Notes: generated from the sequence alone by a model not told the origin. A stretch of 64,000 bases of DNA from Streptomyces spongiicola (GCF_003122365.1 NZ_CP029254.1:682001-746000); one strand, 5' to 3'. Shown: positions 51,634-61,786, numbered from the stretch's first letter. Made by a program: numbers and translations.

Positions 51634-53598
51634 TCACGCGCCGGGGTCGAAGCTGACCGGCAGCCGCGCGGGAGCCGCGCCGGTCGGCGCGACCTGCTGG
51701 GTCTTGAGCGCGAACTCCATGACCTTCTTGTAGACGGGTCCGCAGATCTGGCCGCCGAAGTAGCTGCCCCGCGTGGGGTTCTGGATGGCGCAGTAGACGG
51801 TGATCCGGGGCTTGTCGGCGGGCGCGAAGCCGGCGAAGGAGGCGGTGTAGCCCCGGTAGCGGCCGAGTTCGGGATCGACCCGGTTGGCGGTGCCGGTCTT
51901 CCCGGCGACCCGGTAGCCGGGGATCCGGGCCCTGGTCCCGGTGCCCTCCTCGTTCCCCACGACCGACTCCAGCATGGTGGCGAGGGTCTTCGCGGTCTTC
52001 TCGCTCACCACGCGGGTCCGCTCCGGCGTCTGGGCCGGGACGAAGCGTCCGCCGGGACCGCGGGTGCCGCGCACCAGGGTGGGTTCGACGCGCACGCCGC
52101 CGTTGGCGATGGTCGAGTAGACGGAGGCGGCCTGCATGGCGTTGATCGACAGGCCCTGTCCGAAGGGGATCGTGTACTGCTGTGAGGTCGACCAGTCCTG
52201 CGGCTCGGCGAGGATGCCGGGGCTCTCGCCCGGGTAGCCCAGGCCGGTCGGGCTGCCGATGCCGAACTTCCTCAGGTAGGAGTACAGGACGCGGTTGGCC
52301 TGTGCCTGGGTCTTCCCCAGCTGCCCGGTCGCCAGGATCGTCCCGATGTTGCTGGACTTGGCGAGGACGCCGTTGAGCGTCAGGTACCAGGTGGGGTGGT
52401 CGACGTCGTCCTTGAAGAGCCGGTCGCCGCGGTGCAGCCGGTTGGGCACGGTGACATGGGTGGCCGGGGTGGCGGCCCGCTCCTCCAGCACCGCGGCGAT
52501 GGACATGACCTTGCTGGTGGAGCCGGGCTCGTAGACGTCCTGGAGAGCCGCGTTGCCCATGGCGGCGACGTCGGCCCTCGAGATGTCGTTGGGGTTGAAG
52601 CCCGGCGCGTTGGCCATCGCCAGGACCTCGCCGGTCCTGGTGTCCTGCACCAGCACATAGCCCCGGTCCGCCTTGGACTTCGCCACCTGCTCGCTGATCG
52701 CGCGCTGCGCGGCCCACTGGATGTCGCGGTCGATCGTCAGCTCGATGTCGGAGCCGGGGACGGCGGGCTTCTCCCGGGTCCCGGCGGTGGGCACCCGGCG
52801 CCCGCCGGACTGCGCGTAGGTGATGCTGCCGTCCCTGCCCGCGAGTTCCTTGTCCAGCATGGACTCCAGACCGCCGGCGCCGCGGCCCTCGGCGTTGACC
52901 CAGCCCAGTATCCCGGCCGCGAGATCGCCGTTGGGGTAGACCCGCTTGCTGCTGGACTCCTGGAAGACCCCCGCGAGGACGTTGGCGCCGGGACCGCCCC
53001 TGGTCCTGTCGGCGGCGGCCTTCTCGGCGAAGGCGCCCTTGAGGTCCTTGATCTGCTTCCAGACCTGCGGGGTCTGGCGGCGGGCGAGGACGGTGTAGCG
53101 GGACTTCGGGGCCTTGAGCTTGTTCGCGAGCACTGCCGGGTCGGCGCCCAGGATCGGTGCGAGCAGCGCGGCGGCCTGCTCCGGCGCGTCCGGTGCCCTG
53201 CTCTCCTCGGGTGTGAACATCTTCGGGTCGGCGGTGATGTCGTGCGCGTCGACGCTGGTGGCGAGCGCGATCCCGGCACGGTCCGTGATCCGGCCGCGCT
53301 CGGCCGCCAGCGTGTGGCTCGTGTAGCGGTTCTTCTCCGCCATGGCGGCGTACGTACCGGCGTCGACGGCCTGCACCTGCAGCAGCCTGACCACGAAGGC
53401 CAGCATGACCAGGGTCAGGGCAAGGCTGACCAGCCTCAGCCGGGGGCGGGGGTTGCCGAGCCGGATCCGGCCGGGTGCCGCGGGCCGCCGCGGCGGCGCG
53501 GTACGGCGGGGGCGGGGAGCGGGCCGGCCCCGCCCGGCCGGTCCGCCGCGGCGCGCGGGGACCGGCACACGGCGCCGCGGAGGTTCCTTGGGTGGCAC
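51634..53598 (-). CDS. ftsI: FtsI, septal class B penicillin-binding protein
   Basis: 654 residues from GTG 53598 after AGGTGA; the frame upstream overlaps ftsL. The N-terminus is Arg/Pro-rich and basic. One membrane segment follows (LVSLALTLVMLAFVVRLLQVQAV), then the PBP dimerisation domain (ERGRITDRAGIALATSV). The transpeptidase domain has Ser360-Thr-Ser-Lys363 in EPGSTSKVM, SSN at 415-417 and KTG at 567-569. It cross-links septal peptidoglycan and is the beta-lactam target. No PASTA domain is present. Confidence 0.96.
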   Translation of the reverse strand: MPPKEPPRRRVPVPARRGGPAGRGRPAPRPRRTAPPRRPAAPGRIRLGNPRPRLRLVSLALTLVMLAFVVRLLQVQAVDAGTYAAMAEKNRYTSHTLAAERGRITDRAGIALATSVDAHDITADPKMFTPEESRAPDAPEQAAALLAPILGADPAVLANKLKAPKSRYTVLARRQTPQVWKQIKDLKGAFAEKAAADRTRGGPGANVLAGVFQESSSKRVYPNGDLAAGILGWVNAEGRGAGGLESMLDKELAGRDGSITYAQSGGRRVPTAGTREKPAVPGSDIELTIDRDIQWAAQRAISEQVAKSKADRGYVLVQDTRTGEVLAMANAPGFNPNDISRADVAAMGNAALQDVYEPGSTSKVMSIAAVLEERAATPATHVTVPNRLHRGDRLFKDDVDHPTWYLTLNGVLAKSSNIGTILATGQLGKTQAQANRVLYSYLRKFGIGSPTGLGYPGESPGILAEPQDWSTSQQYTIPFGQGLSINAMQAASVYSTIANGGVRVEPTLVRGTRGPGGRFVPAQTPERTRVVSEKTAKTLATMLESVVGNEEGTGTRARIPGYRVAGKTGTANRVDPELGRYRGYTASFAGFAPADKPRITVYCAIQNPTRGSYFGGQICGPVYKKVMEFALKTQQVAPTGAAPARLPVSFDPGA

Positions 53599-53602
53599 TG
53601 CG

Positions 53603-54259
53603 TCACCTGCCGGGGGTCGTGGGGGGCGGCTGCGGCACGCCGGACGCGGGGGGCGGCTGCTGCGCGGAGGGCACCGCGGGCACCGCGGGCGCGCCGGCGG
53701 CCGACGGCTTCGGTGGGACGGGAGCCGCCGGGGTCCCGCCGGACGGCTGTGCGGGCGCGGACGGCTGTGCGGGTACAGGCGCGGACGGCTGTGCGGGCGC
53801 GGGCGGTTGTGCGGGCGCGGGCGGTTGTGCGGGGACGGGCGGGCCGACCGGGCGGGGCGCCGGTTCCGTACGCCGGACGGCGGAGGGGTCGGCCTTCGCC
53901 CGCTTCGGGACCCCGCGGACCGTGCCGTCGGGGCCGAGGAAGGCGGGGCTGCCGCCCGGCACCATGCCGAGTTCACGCGCCCGACGCTCCAGTGCGTCCG
54001 GGGCGGAGCGCTCGTCCACGTCCCGCTGAAGCGCCTGTTCCCGGTCGGTGAGTTCGGTGGTCTTCTTCCTGAGTTCGCTCAGTCTGAACGAGCCCTCGTT
54101 GAGGGAGGTGTTGAGCAGCAGCAGGGTGATCAGCCCGCCGCCGAGCAGCACGACGACCAGCAGGACGAAGGGGGTACGGGCCGCGGTGCTCGGCCCGGAG
54201 GGCATGAGCCGGGCGAGCCGGGCGGCACGCCCCTTCAGCTGTCCGGCAGGCGTCCTCAC
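53603..54259 (-). CDS. ftsL: FtsL-like division protein
   Basis: 218 residues from GTG 54259. Basic start, one membrane segment (TPFVLLVVVLLGGGLITLLLL), then a leucine-zipper-like coiled coil (FRLSELRKKTTELTDREQALQRDVDERSAPDALERRARELGM). The C-terminal 110 residues are low complexity with PAQPPAPAQP and PAQPSAP units encoded by 18-base repeats. Size, topology and position between rsmH and ftsI identify FtsL. The tail would be extracytoplasmic and perhaps wall-spanning; that is inferred. Confidence 0.9.
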   Translation of the reverse strand: MRTPAGQLKGRAARLARLMPSGPSTAARTPFVLLVVVLLGGGLITLLLLNTSLNEGSFRLSELRKKTTELTDREQALQRDVDERSAPDALERRARELGMVPGGSPAFLGPDGTVRGVPKRAKADPSAVRRTEPAPRPVGPPVPAQPPAPAQPPAPAQPSAPVPAQPSAPAQPSGGTPAAPVPPKPSAAGAPAVPAVPSAQQPPPASGVPQPPPTTPGR

Positions 54260-54319
54260 CCCTCGCCCTCCTTCACCGCGGTCGTGGTCACCGGCCCCGC
54301 TCCCCCGGCGCGGCCACCG

Positions 54320-55300
54320 TCACCGCACGTCCTCGCGGATGCGCTCGGCGCCGCGCAGCCGCGCGGGGGCCGCCCGGCGGTTCCGGGCGACCTCTTCCTC
54401 GGTAGGGAGTTCGGCGCCGCGGGTGAGGAGCTTGAGCCGCGGCTGGTACCGCTCGGGGACGACGGGCAGTCCGGGCGGTGCCGTCGTCGCCGCCCCCTCC
54501 GCGAAGACCTGCTTGACCAGCCGGTCCTCCAGCGAGTGGTACGAGAGGACCGCGATCCGGCCGCCCACGGCGAGGGCCTTCACGGCGGCCGGCACGGCCC
54601 GCTCCAGGACGGTCAGTTCGCCGTTGACCTCGATACGCAGGGCCTGGAACGTGCGCTTGGCAGGGTTGCCGCCCGTGCGCTTGACCGCCTGCGGGAGCGC
54701 GTCGCGGATCAGCGCGACGAGCCGGGCGCTGCCGGTGAACGGTTCCTTCTCGCGCTCCCGCACGATCGCGGCGACGATCCGTCTGGCCTGCTTCTCCTCG
54801 CCGTACGCCCGCAGGATCCGGACCAGTTCGCCGGCCGGGTAGGTGTTGAGGACCTCCGCCGCGCTGACGCCGGCCGTCTGGTCCATCCGCATGTCGAGCG
54901 GGGCGTCCTGGGCGTAGGCGAAGCCCCGGCCTGCCTCGTCGAGCTGCATTGAGGAGACCCCGAGGTCGAAGAGGACGCCCTGGACGGCGGGGATGCCGAG
55001 CCGGCCGAGGACGTCGGGCAGCTCGTCGTAGACGGCGTGCACGAGGGTGGCGCGGTCGCCGAACGGCGCGAGCCGCTCGGCGGACAGCCGCAGCGCTTCC
55101 CCGTCCCGGTCGAGCGCGACGAGCCTCGCGGCGGGGAACCGGGTCAGCAGCGCCTCGCTGTGTCCGCCGAGGCCGAGGGTGCAGTCGACGACCACGGGCC
55201 CCGGGCCCCCGGCGGCGCCGGTCCCATCCGGACGCTCCAGGGCGGGCGCCAGCAGGTCCAGGCACCGCTGGAGCATCACCGGGACGTGTCGCTGGCTCAA
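54320..55300 (-). CDS. rsmH: 16S rRNA (cytosine-1402-N4)-methyltransferase
   Basis: 326 residues from TTG 55300 ([17 protein letters not shown]). The SAM site is [62 protein letters not shown] and [13 protein letters not shown] are the MraW/RsmH motifs. It methylates N4 of C1402 in the ribosomal P site. It is the first gene of the dcw cluster, 60 bases upstream of ftsL, with a good promoter at 55404-55431. Confidence 0.97.
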   Translation of the reverse strand: MSQRHVPVMLQRCLDLLAPALERPDGTGAAGGPGPVVVDCTLGLGGHSEALLTRFPAARLVALDRDGEALRLSAERLAPFGDRATLVHAVYDELPDVLGRLGIPAVQGVLFDLGVSSMQLDEAGRGFAYAQDAPLDMRMDQTAGVSAAEVLNTYPAGELVRILRAYGEEKQARRIVAAIVREREKEPFTGSARLVALIRDALPQAVKRTGGNPAKRTFQALRIEVNGELTVLERAVPAAVKALAVGGRIAVLSYHSLEDRLVKQVFAEGAATTAPPGLPVVPERYQPRLKLLTRGAELPTEEEVARNRRAAPARLRGAERIREDVR

Positions 55301-55403
55301 TGCGCCCTCTCAGGTCCGGCGCTGGCGGTGGCCGGGCCGTACGTTTGCCGCACCCGCGCCGAAAACGCGGAAATGTGCTGGATGTGTCCGTGAACTGCGC
55401 GTC

Positions 55404-55431
55404 ACTTTAGTCCACCTGCCGTGCCGGTCAA
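55404..55431 (-). promoter_or_regulatory. Probable dcw cluster promoter upstream of rsmH
   Basis: On the minus strand TTGACC (55426-55431) and TAAAGT (55404-55409) are separated by 16 bases, close to the HrdB consensus. The predicted leader to the rsmH start is about 97 bases. The remaining part of the 303-base divergent gap shows no gene. Confidence 0.6.
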
Positions 55432-55603
55432 TCAACCGGCTGGCGCGTCGCCGCGCCGCCGCCGAGGGGCCCCGGGGAGGGGCGGCTCACCCGAACGGGC
55501 CCGGCCGCCCACGCCTGTGGGTTGGCTCACAACAAGTCGCGTTGACGTTCTTTGTCCGCTCTCACGGCGGGCCGGCCGGGCCCGTGGCCATTACCGTCGA
55601 GAC

Positions 55604-56146
55604 ATGTCGACTTCCCCGCAGCCCCCCGCAGAGTCCGCCGTCACGGACGGCACGGTCACCGACCGGCTGGTCGAGGCGAACCAGCACTACGCCTCGGACT
55701 TCACCGACCCCGGCATGGACGCCCGGCCCGTGCTCCGGGTCGCCGTGGTGGCCTGCATGGACGCCCGTCTCGACCTGCATGCGGCGCTGGGCCTGGAACT
55801 CGGCGACTGCCACACGATCCGCAACGCGGGCGGAGCGGTCACGGACGACGTGATCCGCTCGCTGACCATCAGCCAGCGCGCGCTGGGCACCCGCAGCGTC
55901 GTCCTCATCCACCACACCGGCTGCGGCCTGGAGATCCTGACCGAGGACTTCCGGCACGAGCTGGAGGTCGAGGTGGGCCAGCGGCCGTCCTGGGCCGTGG
56001 AGGCGTTCCGCGACGTCGACCAGGACGTGCGGCAGTCGATGCAGCGGGTGCGCACCTCGCCGTTCCTGCTGCACACCGACGATGTGCGCGGGTTCGTCTT
56101 CGACGTCAAGTCCGGTCTGCTGCGGGAGATCGAACCCACCGGGTGA
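55604..56146 (+). CDS. Beta-class carbonic anhydrase
   Basis: 180 residues from ATG 55604 (MSTSPQPPAES). Zinc ligands are Cys51 and Asp53 with Arg55 in ACMDARLD, and His104 and Cys107 in HHTGCGLE. This is the pattern of type II beta-carbonic anhydrases, in which Asp can occupy the zinc site. NAGGAVTDDVIRSL is the third conserved block. It interconverts CO2 and bicarbonate. The small size is like that of the short actinobacterial branch. It is monocistronic with a terminator at 56332. Confidence 0.92.
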   Translation: MSTSPQPPAESAVTDGTVTDRLVEANQHYASDFTDPGMDARPVLRVAVVACMDARLDLHAALGLELGDCHTIRNAGGAVTDDVIRSLTISQRALGTRSVVLIHHTGCGLEILTEDFRHELEVEVGQRPSWAVEAFRDVDQDVRQSMQRVRTSPFLLHTDDVRGFVFDVKSGLLREIEPTG

Positions 56147-56331
56147 GCCCGCCCCGTACGGGGCCGCGCGGTCCGGCGGGGCTGCCCGGCGGCGCGGTCC
56201 GGCGGCGCGAGCGGGTGGGTGGGCGCGAGCGGTCCGGCGGGGGCGGTCCGGCGGCGCGGGCGCGGGCGGTCCGGTACGGGCGCGGGTGGGCGCGAGCGAG
56301 CGGGAGCGGCAGCGGACTTCCTCGCTCCGCA

Positions 56332-56371
56332 GGGGACGGCGGGACGCCGGCGGGGCGTCCCGCCGGTCCCC
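56332..56371 (+). terminator. Terminator hairpin after carbonic anhydrase
   Basis: GGGGACGGCGGGACGCC pairs with GGCGTCCCGCCGGTCCCC (one bulged G) around a five-base loop, 186 bases after the stop. The intervening DNA (56150-56330) is a low-complexity GGTCCGGCGG/GCGCGAGCG stretch. Confidence 0.75.
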
Positions 56372-56599
56372 GTTCCGGTCGGCGTGGGGCGGATCACAGC
56401 ACTGCGTGAACCGCAAAACACGGCAACCCCGGACATATGACGCCCACTTGTCCACAGGCGAGTGACACGACGCGGCAACGGCAACAAGAATGCGGGTGGT
56501 GACACCTTCGCGGATCCGACCGGAGAGGGTGTCCGTGTTTCGGGGTGGGCCGTGCCGCAAGCAGTGCACCGGTCCATGGAACGGGCCGAGGAGGGCCGG

Positions 56600-57652
56600 G
56601 TGACGACCTATGACGATCGAGCGAGCCTCACGGATCTGACCACCACAGCGGAGCGTGTCCGCAGATCGGTGGAGGGTGTGATCGAGGGCAAGCCTGAGGT
56701 CGTACGGCTCTCGCTGACCGTGCTGCTCGCGGAGGGCCATCTCCTGATCGAGGACGTGCCCGGTGTGGGCAAGACGATGCTCGCGAAGGCACTGGCACGG
56801 TCGATCGACTGCTCGGTCCGGCGCATCCAGTTCACACCGGACCTGCTGCCCTCGGACATCACCGGCGTGTCGATCTACGACCAGCAGAGCCACGACTTCG
56901 AGTTCAAGCCCGGCGCGATCTTCGCCCAGATAGTGATCGGCGACGAGATCAACCGGGCATCGCCGAAGACCCAGTCCGCGCTGCTCGAGTCCATGGAGGA
57001 GCGGCAGGTCACCATCGACGGCCAGACGTACGAACTGCCCGCGCCCTTCATGGTGGTGGCCACCCAGAACCCGGTCGAGATGGAGGGCACGTACCCCCTG
57101 CCCGAGGCCCAGCGGGACCGCTTCATGGCCCGGGTGTCGATGGGCTATCCGACCCCCGAGGCCGAGCTTCGGATGCTCGACGTGCACGGCGAGGTGTCCC
57201 CCCTCGACGACCTCCGGCCGGCGGCGCACGCCCACGACGTCGTGAAGCTGATCGACGCGGTGCGGACGGTCCATGTCGCGGACTCCGTGCGGAGGTACGC
57301 GGTGGAGCTGGTGGCGGCCACCCGCAACCACCCCGATCTCCGCCTGGGCGCCTCGCCCCGCGCCACCCTGCACCTGCTGCGGGCCGCCAAGGCGTCGGCG
57401 GCGCTGAGCGGCCGGGACTACGCTCTGCCGGACGACGTGCAGTCGCTCGCCGTGCCGGTCCTCGCCCACCGCCTGCTGCCGACGGCCCAGGCCCAGCTGA
57501 ACCGCCGCACCGCCGAGCAGGTCGTACAGGAGATCCTGCAACGCACGCCCGTGCCGACCTCGGGCAGCGACCCGGCCTACGGGACCGGCGCCCGCCAGGC
57601 GCCCGGCGGCCCGGTCTTCGGCGGGCAGCGGCCCGGCGTCCGGCGGATCTGA
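56600..57652 (+). CDS. MoxR-family AAA+ ATPase
   Basis: 350 residues from GTG 56600 (VTTYDDRASLTDLTTTAERV) behind GAGGAGGG; ATG 56576 and a longer frame from 56462 are alternatives. Walker A is GVGKT around residues 55-59, Walker B is IVIGDEINRA at 111-120, and the sensor segment is VVATQNPVEMEGTYPLPEAQRDRFM. MoxR ATPases act with DUF58/VWA partners as chaperones that mature or regulate other proteins. Its stop overlaps the start of the DUF58 gene by one base, and a transglutaminase gene follows, the classic three-gene set. Confidence 0.95.
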   Translation: MTTYDDRASLTDLTTTAERVRRSVEGVIEGKPEVVRLSLTVLLAEGHLLIEDVPGVGKTMLAKALARSIDCSVRRIQFTPDLLPSDITGVSIYDQQSHDFEFKPGAIFAQIVIGDEINRASPKTQSALLESMEERQVTIDGQTYELPAPFMVVATQNPVEMEGTYPLPEAQRDRFMARVSMGYPTPEAELRMLDVHGEVSPLDDLRPAAHAHDVVKLIDAVRTVHVADSVRRYAVELVAATRNHPDLRLGASPRATLHLLRAAKASAALSGRDYALPDDVQSLAVPVLAHRLLPTAQAQLNRRTAEQVVQEILQRTPVPTSGSDPAYGTGARQAPGGPVFGGQRPGVRRI

Positions 57653-59007
57653 TGACGGCCGGGAGTCCTGCCGCCGGCGACGACGAGGAAGAGGGCGGCA
57701 TCCGGTCGGCCCTCGGCGGGCTGACGACACGCGGCCGCTCGTTCCTCGCCGCCGGGGTGGCCGCGGCGCTGTGTGCCGTGGTCCTCGGGCAGAGCGACCT
57801 GCTCCGGGTCGGGCTGCTGCTCGCCGTGCTTCCCCTGCTCTGTGTGGCCGTGCTGCACCGGACCCGGCACCGGGTGGCCGGCAGCCGGCGGCTGTTCCCG
57901 TCCCGGGTGCCCGCCGGATCCGAGGCGCGGGTACATCTGCGCCTGGACAACGTCTCCCGGCTGCCCACGGGCCTGCTGATGCTGCAGGACCACGTGCCCT
58001 ATGTGCTGGGCCCCCGGCCCCGGTTCGTACTGGACCGGGTGGAGCCGGGCGGCCGGCGCGAAGTGTCCTACCGGGTCCGGTCCGACCTGCGCGGACGCTA
58101 TCCGCTCGGTCCGCTGCAACTGCGGCTCAACGACCCGTTCGGCATGTGCGAGCTGACCCGTTCCTTCAGCGCGGCCGACACCCTCACCGTGATCCCCCGG
58201 ACCGAGCCGCTGCCGCCGGTGTCCCTGCCGGGCGATGCCGCGGGCTACGGCGACGGACGGCAGCGCACGCTGGCCCTGGCCGGGGACGACGACGTGATCC
58301 CCCGGACCTACCGGCACGGGGACGACCTGCGCCGGGTGCACTGGCGTTCCACGGCGCGCTACGGCGAGCTGATGGTCCGCCGCGAGGAGCAGCCGCAGCG
58401 GCCCAGGTGCACGGTGCTGCTGGACACCCGGCGCGCGGCCTACCGCGGGGCCGGGCCCGACTCGGCCTTCGAGTGGGCGGTCTCGGGTGCGGCGTCCGCC
58501 GTGGTGCACCTGCTGGAGCGGGGCTTCTCGGTCCAGTTGCTGACGGACACCGGCACCTCGCTGCCCGGCGCCGGGGACGGCCCCGCCGGCTCGCCGCAGG
58601 AGTCCGCCGGCCTGATACTCGACGCGCTCGCCGTCGTGCACCACTCGGACGGCACGGGGCTGTCGCGCGCCTGCGACGTGCTGCGCGGCGGCGGAGAGGG
58701 GCTGCTGGTCGCCTTCCTCGGCGACATGGACGAGGAGCAGACGGCGGTGGCGGCACGGATACGGCGGCGCAGCGGGAGCGCGATCGCGTTCGTACTGGAC
58801 AGCCGCGTATGGACGGCGGACGGCACGGCGGACGGCACGGCGGACGAGACCGCACGGGTGCGACTGCGCGCGCTGCGCGAGGCCGGGTGGACGGCGGTCC
58901 CCGCCGGACCCGGCGCGGCACTGCCCGGGCTGTGGCGCGAGGCGGGGCGCGAGCGCGCCCATCCGGCCCCGGCCGGTACGGCGGGTCCCTCCGGGAGGTG
59001 GTCATGA
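57652..59007 (+). CDS. DUF58 membrane protein, partner of MoxR
   Basis: 451 residues. Two closely spaced hydrophobic segments (SFLAAGVAAALCAVVLG and LLRVGLLLAVLPLLCVAVLH) anchor it. The beta-rich part RVHLRLDNVSRLPTGLLMLQDHVP precedes the DUF58 motif YRHGDDLRRVHWRSTARYGELMVRREEQP. The downstream part resembles a von Willebrand A-like fold (RCTVLLDTRRAAYRG). A short DGTADGTADETA repeat lies near the C-terminus. Function is inferred from pairing with MoxR; no enzyme activity is known. Confidence 0.92.
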   Translation: MTAGSPAAGDDEEEGGIRSALGGLTTRGRSFLAAGVAAALCAVVLGQSDLLRVGLLLAVLPLLCVAVLHRTRHRVAGSRRLFPSRVPAGSEARVHLRLDNVSRLPTGLLMLQDHVPYVLGPRPRFVLDRVEPGGRREVSYRVRSDLRGRYPLGPLQLRLNDPFGMCELTRSFSAADTLTVIPRTEPLPPVSLPGDAAGYGDGRQRTLALAGDDDVIPRTYRHGDDLRRVHWRSTARYGELMVRREEQPQRPRCTVLLDTRRAAYRGAGPDSAFEWAVSGAASAVVHLLERGFSVQLLTDTGTSLPGAGDGPAGSPQESAGLILDALAVVHHSDGTGLSRACDVLRGGGEGLLVAFLGDMDEEQTAVAARIRRRSGSAIAFVLDSRVWTADGTADGTADETARVRLRALREAGWTAVPAGPGAALPGLWREAGRERAHPAPAGTAGPSGRWS

Positions 59008-61421
59008 GCGGGCGAGGAAGGCTGACCCTGTGCGCCTACGCCGCCACGCTGCTGGCGGCGGCCGCGATGACGCCGCTGGTCGATCCGTGGACGTGGCTGC
59101 TTCAGGCGGCGTTCCTGTCGGCGGTGGTCAGCGGGGCCGGCGCCGCGGCGCGGCGGGTGCCGCTGGCGCGGCCGCTGACCGTGGCCGCCCAGGCCGCACT
59201 GAGCCTGCTGATACTCACACTGCTCTTCGTACGCGAGGACGCGGTGCTCGGGCTGGTCCCCGGGCCGGACGCCGTCGCCGGGTTCGGCGAACTGCTGGCC
59301 ACGGGCGCCCAGGACGTCAGCCGGTACGCGATCCCGGCACCGGCCACCGACGGGATCAAGCTGATGCTGATCGGCGGGGTGCTGCTGATCGGGCTGGCCG
59401 TGGACGCACTGGCCGTCACCTACCGCAGCGCCGCACCCGCCGGTCTGCCGCTGCTCGCGCTGTTCTCGGTGGCCGCCGGCCTGTCCGGCGGCGGGGCGGG
59501 CTGGTGGTGGTTCCTGCTGGCGGCCTCGGGCTATCTGGCGCTTCTGCTGGCGGAAAGCCGCGACCGGCTGTCCCGGTGGGGCCGGGTCCTCGGCGGTGCT
59601 CCGCCGAGCGGCGGGGCGGGGTTCGTCCGCGAGGACGGGACGGCACACTCGCCGATGCGCACCGGCAGGCGGATCGGTGCGGCCGCGCTGGGCGTCGCCC
59701 TGGTCGTCCACTGGTCCCTCCCCGCGCTGGGCGGCGGTCTGATCGGCCAGGGCGGTGGCGGCTCGGGGACCGGCCCGGGCGGCGGCACCATCAACGCGGT
59801 CAACCCGGTGGTGACGCTCCAGGACAGCCTGAACCAGCCCGAGAGCCGGGAGTGGCTCAAGTACAAGACCGACGCGAAGAGCACGGGTGACATGTATCTG
59901 CGGATCATGGCACTCGACCGGTTCGACGGCGGGGCGTGGAAGTTCTCCGTCCGCAAGATCACCGACGTCCCCGCCGAACTCCCGCGCCCGGAGGGGCTGG
60001 CCGACGAGGTCGCCACGACGGAGATCAGGACGAACATCTCCGCGGCGGGCGCCTACCGGCAGGGCTGGCTGCCCATGCCGTACCCCGCCTCCGAGGTGGC
60101 CGTGGAGGGCCGGTGGCGCTTCGACCCGGCGCGGCGCACGATCGTCGGCGACCGCGGTCAGACGACCGGGGGCCTGCAGTACTCGGTCACCAGCCTTCAG
60201 GTCAGGCCCACCGCGCGGCAGCTCGCGGAGGCGCCGAAGGCCCCGGCCCCGCTGCTGGAGGAGTACACCGAGGTGCCGGGCACACTGCCCGCCGACGTGC
60301 GCTCCACGGCGCTGCGGGTGACGCGGGGAGCCGCGAACGACTACGAGCGGGCGGTCGCGCTCCAGGACTGGTTCGCCTCGGACGGGGGTTTCACCTACGA
60401 CACCCAGGTGGACTCGGGCGGCGGTGTCCGGGCGATCTCGCGCTTCCTGAAGAACAAGGAGGGGTTCTGCGTCCACTTCTCCTTCTCCATGGCCGCGATG
60501 GCGCGGACACTGGGGATACCGGCCCGCGTCGCGGTGGGCTTCACTCCCGGCTCGCCCGCCGCGGACGGCGCGATGTCGGTCAGCAACCAGGACGCCCACG
60601 CCTGGCCCGAGCTGTACTTCGAGGGTGTGGGGTGGACCCGGTTCGAGCCGACGCCGACGCGCGGCAACGCCCCCGGCTACGCACGGGCGGCGACCCCGTC
60701 CGGAGGGCCGAGCAGCCCGGCGGAACCGGAGGCCGGCGCGTCGGAGGAGGTGCCGGTCGCCCCGTCCCGGTCGGCCGACTGCTCCAGCCAGGAGCGCCGG
60801 CTCGGCGAGTGCGGTGCCACGGCGCCGCAGGACGTCCCGGCGACCGGGGACGAGGGCCCGACGCTCGCTTCGGTCCTGATGTGGACCGGGGGGATCGCCC
60901 TGCCGGCGGCGGTCCCGGTGCTGCCGATGCTGTGGCGGGCGAGACTCCGCAGGCTCCGGCTCGGTGCCGGCGGGCGCACGGCGGAGGACGCCGCCGCACG
61001 GACGCTCCTGGTCTGGCAGGAGATCACCGACACCGCCTGGGACCACGGCATCGTGCCGGACGGCTCCCTCTCGCCGAGGAAGGCGGCCGCGCGCATCGTC
61101 CGGCTCGGCAGGCTGGAGGGCGCGCCCGCGGACTCGGTCCACCGGGTGGCCCGAGCGGTGGAACAGGTGCTCTACGCCCCGAGGCCCGCCTCGGCCACCG
61201 GGCTGGCCGAGGACGCCGGGCGGGTGCGTGCGGGCCTGCGGGAGCGGGCCGGACGTGTCGAGAGCATCCGCGCGCTGCTGCTTCCGCGTTCCAGCGTGCG
61301 GGTGGTGTGGGCGTGCTCGCAGCGGTGGACTGCCGTCGCGGGCCGCGTCGCCGCCGCCCACCGCCGGCTCCTGGACCGCGCGGCGGCACAGCTGCGCAGG
61401 CCGCTGAGGCAACGGGGCTGA
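59004..61421 (+). CDS. TgpA-like transmembrane transglutaminase-domain protein
   Basis: 805 residues from ATG 59004, overlapping the DUF58 stop by ATGA, with GGGAGG upstream. Five or six N-terminal membrane segments are followed by an extracytoplasmic region. It contains the transglutaminase core: Cys489 in GFCVHFSFSMAAMARTLG and His532 in DAHAWPELYFEG, with FEPTPT supplying the third residue as Glu. A further membrane segment (VLMWTGGIALPAAVPVLPML) and a cytoplasmic C-terminal DUF4129-like part close the protein. The activity could be transglutaminase or protease. The MoxR-DUF58-TgpA set suggests envelope protein maturation. Confidence 0.93.
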   Translation: MSGRGRLTLCAYAATLLAAAAMTPLVDPWTWLLQAAFLSAVVSGAGAAARRVPLARPLTVAAQAALSLLILTLLFVREDAVLGLVPGPDAVAGFGELLATGAQDVSRYAIPAPATDGIKLMLIGGVLLIGLAVDALAVTYRSAAPAGLPLLALFSVAAGLSGGGAGWWWFLLAASGYLALLLAESRDRLSRWGRVLGGAPPSGGAGFVREDGTAHSPMRTGRRIGAAALGVALVVHWSLPALGGGLIGQGGGGSGTGPGGGTINAVNPVVTLQDSLNQPESREWLKYKTDAKSTGDMYLRIMALDRFDGGAWKFSVRKITDVPAELPRPEGLADEVATTEIRTNISAAGAYRQGWLPMPYPASEVAVEGRWRFDPARRTIVGDRGQTTGGLQYSVTSLQVRPTARQLAEAPKAPAPLLEEYTEVPGTLPADVRSTALRVTRGAANDYERAVALQDWFASDGGFTYDTQVDSGGGVRAISRFLKNKEGFCVHFSFSMAAMARTLGIPARVAVGFTPGSPAADGAMSVSNQDAHAWPELYFEGVGWTRFEPTPTRGNAPGYARAATPSGGPSSPAEPEAGASEEVPVAPSRSADCSSQERRLGECGATAPQDVPATGDEGPTLASVLMWTGGIALPAAVPVLPMLWRARLRRLRLGAGGRTAEDAAARTLLVWQEITDTAWDHGIVPDGSLSPRKAAARIVRLGRLEGAPADSVHRVARAVEQVLYAPRPASATGLAEDAGRVRAGLRERAGRVESIRALLLPRSSVRVVWACSQRWTAVAGRVAAAHRRLLDRAAAQLRRPLRQRG

Positions 61422-61786
61422 CGGGGTCCACCGGGACGGGGCGGGGGACGGGCCGGGACGGGAGGGGCGGTGCGGGGACGGGAGGGACGGTGCGGGGAAC
61501 GGGCCAGGACGGGACGGCCCGCGCCGTGGCGGCCCCGGCCCCGGTCTCGGCCGAACCCGTAGGACCGCGGGGCGGTAGGACCGCGCGGCCTGCTGCGGAG
61601 GGCCGGCGGCGGGACCCGTACCGGCCGCGTCGGCTGGGCTCCGTGCCCAGGCCGCCCGACCCGGACGCATACGGGCCCCGCGGTCCTACGGCCCCGCGGC
61701 ACGGGCGGGCGGGGAGAAGACGACCTCACCGGCTCCGGACGGCCCCACCGGGGCACGTACTCGGATCGGATACGCACGTACCCGGA
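61422..61786. repeat. GGGACGG-rich repeat gap
   Basis: GGACGGG and GGACGGGAGGG units fill about 61430-61520, including two copies of GGTGCGGGGACGGGA-like sequence. The rest holds short GGACCGCG and CGGATCGGATA repeats. No gene is supported. Confidence 0.7.
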
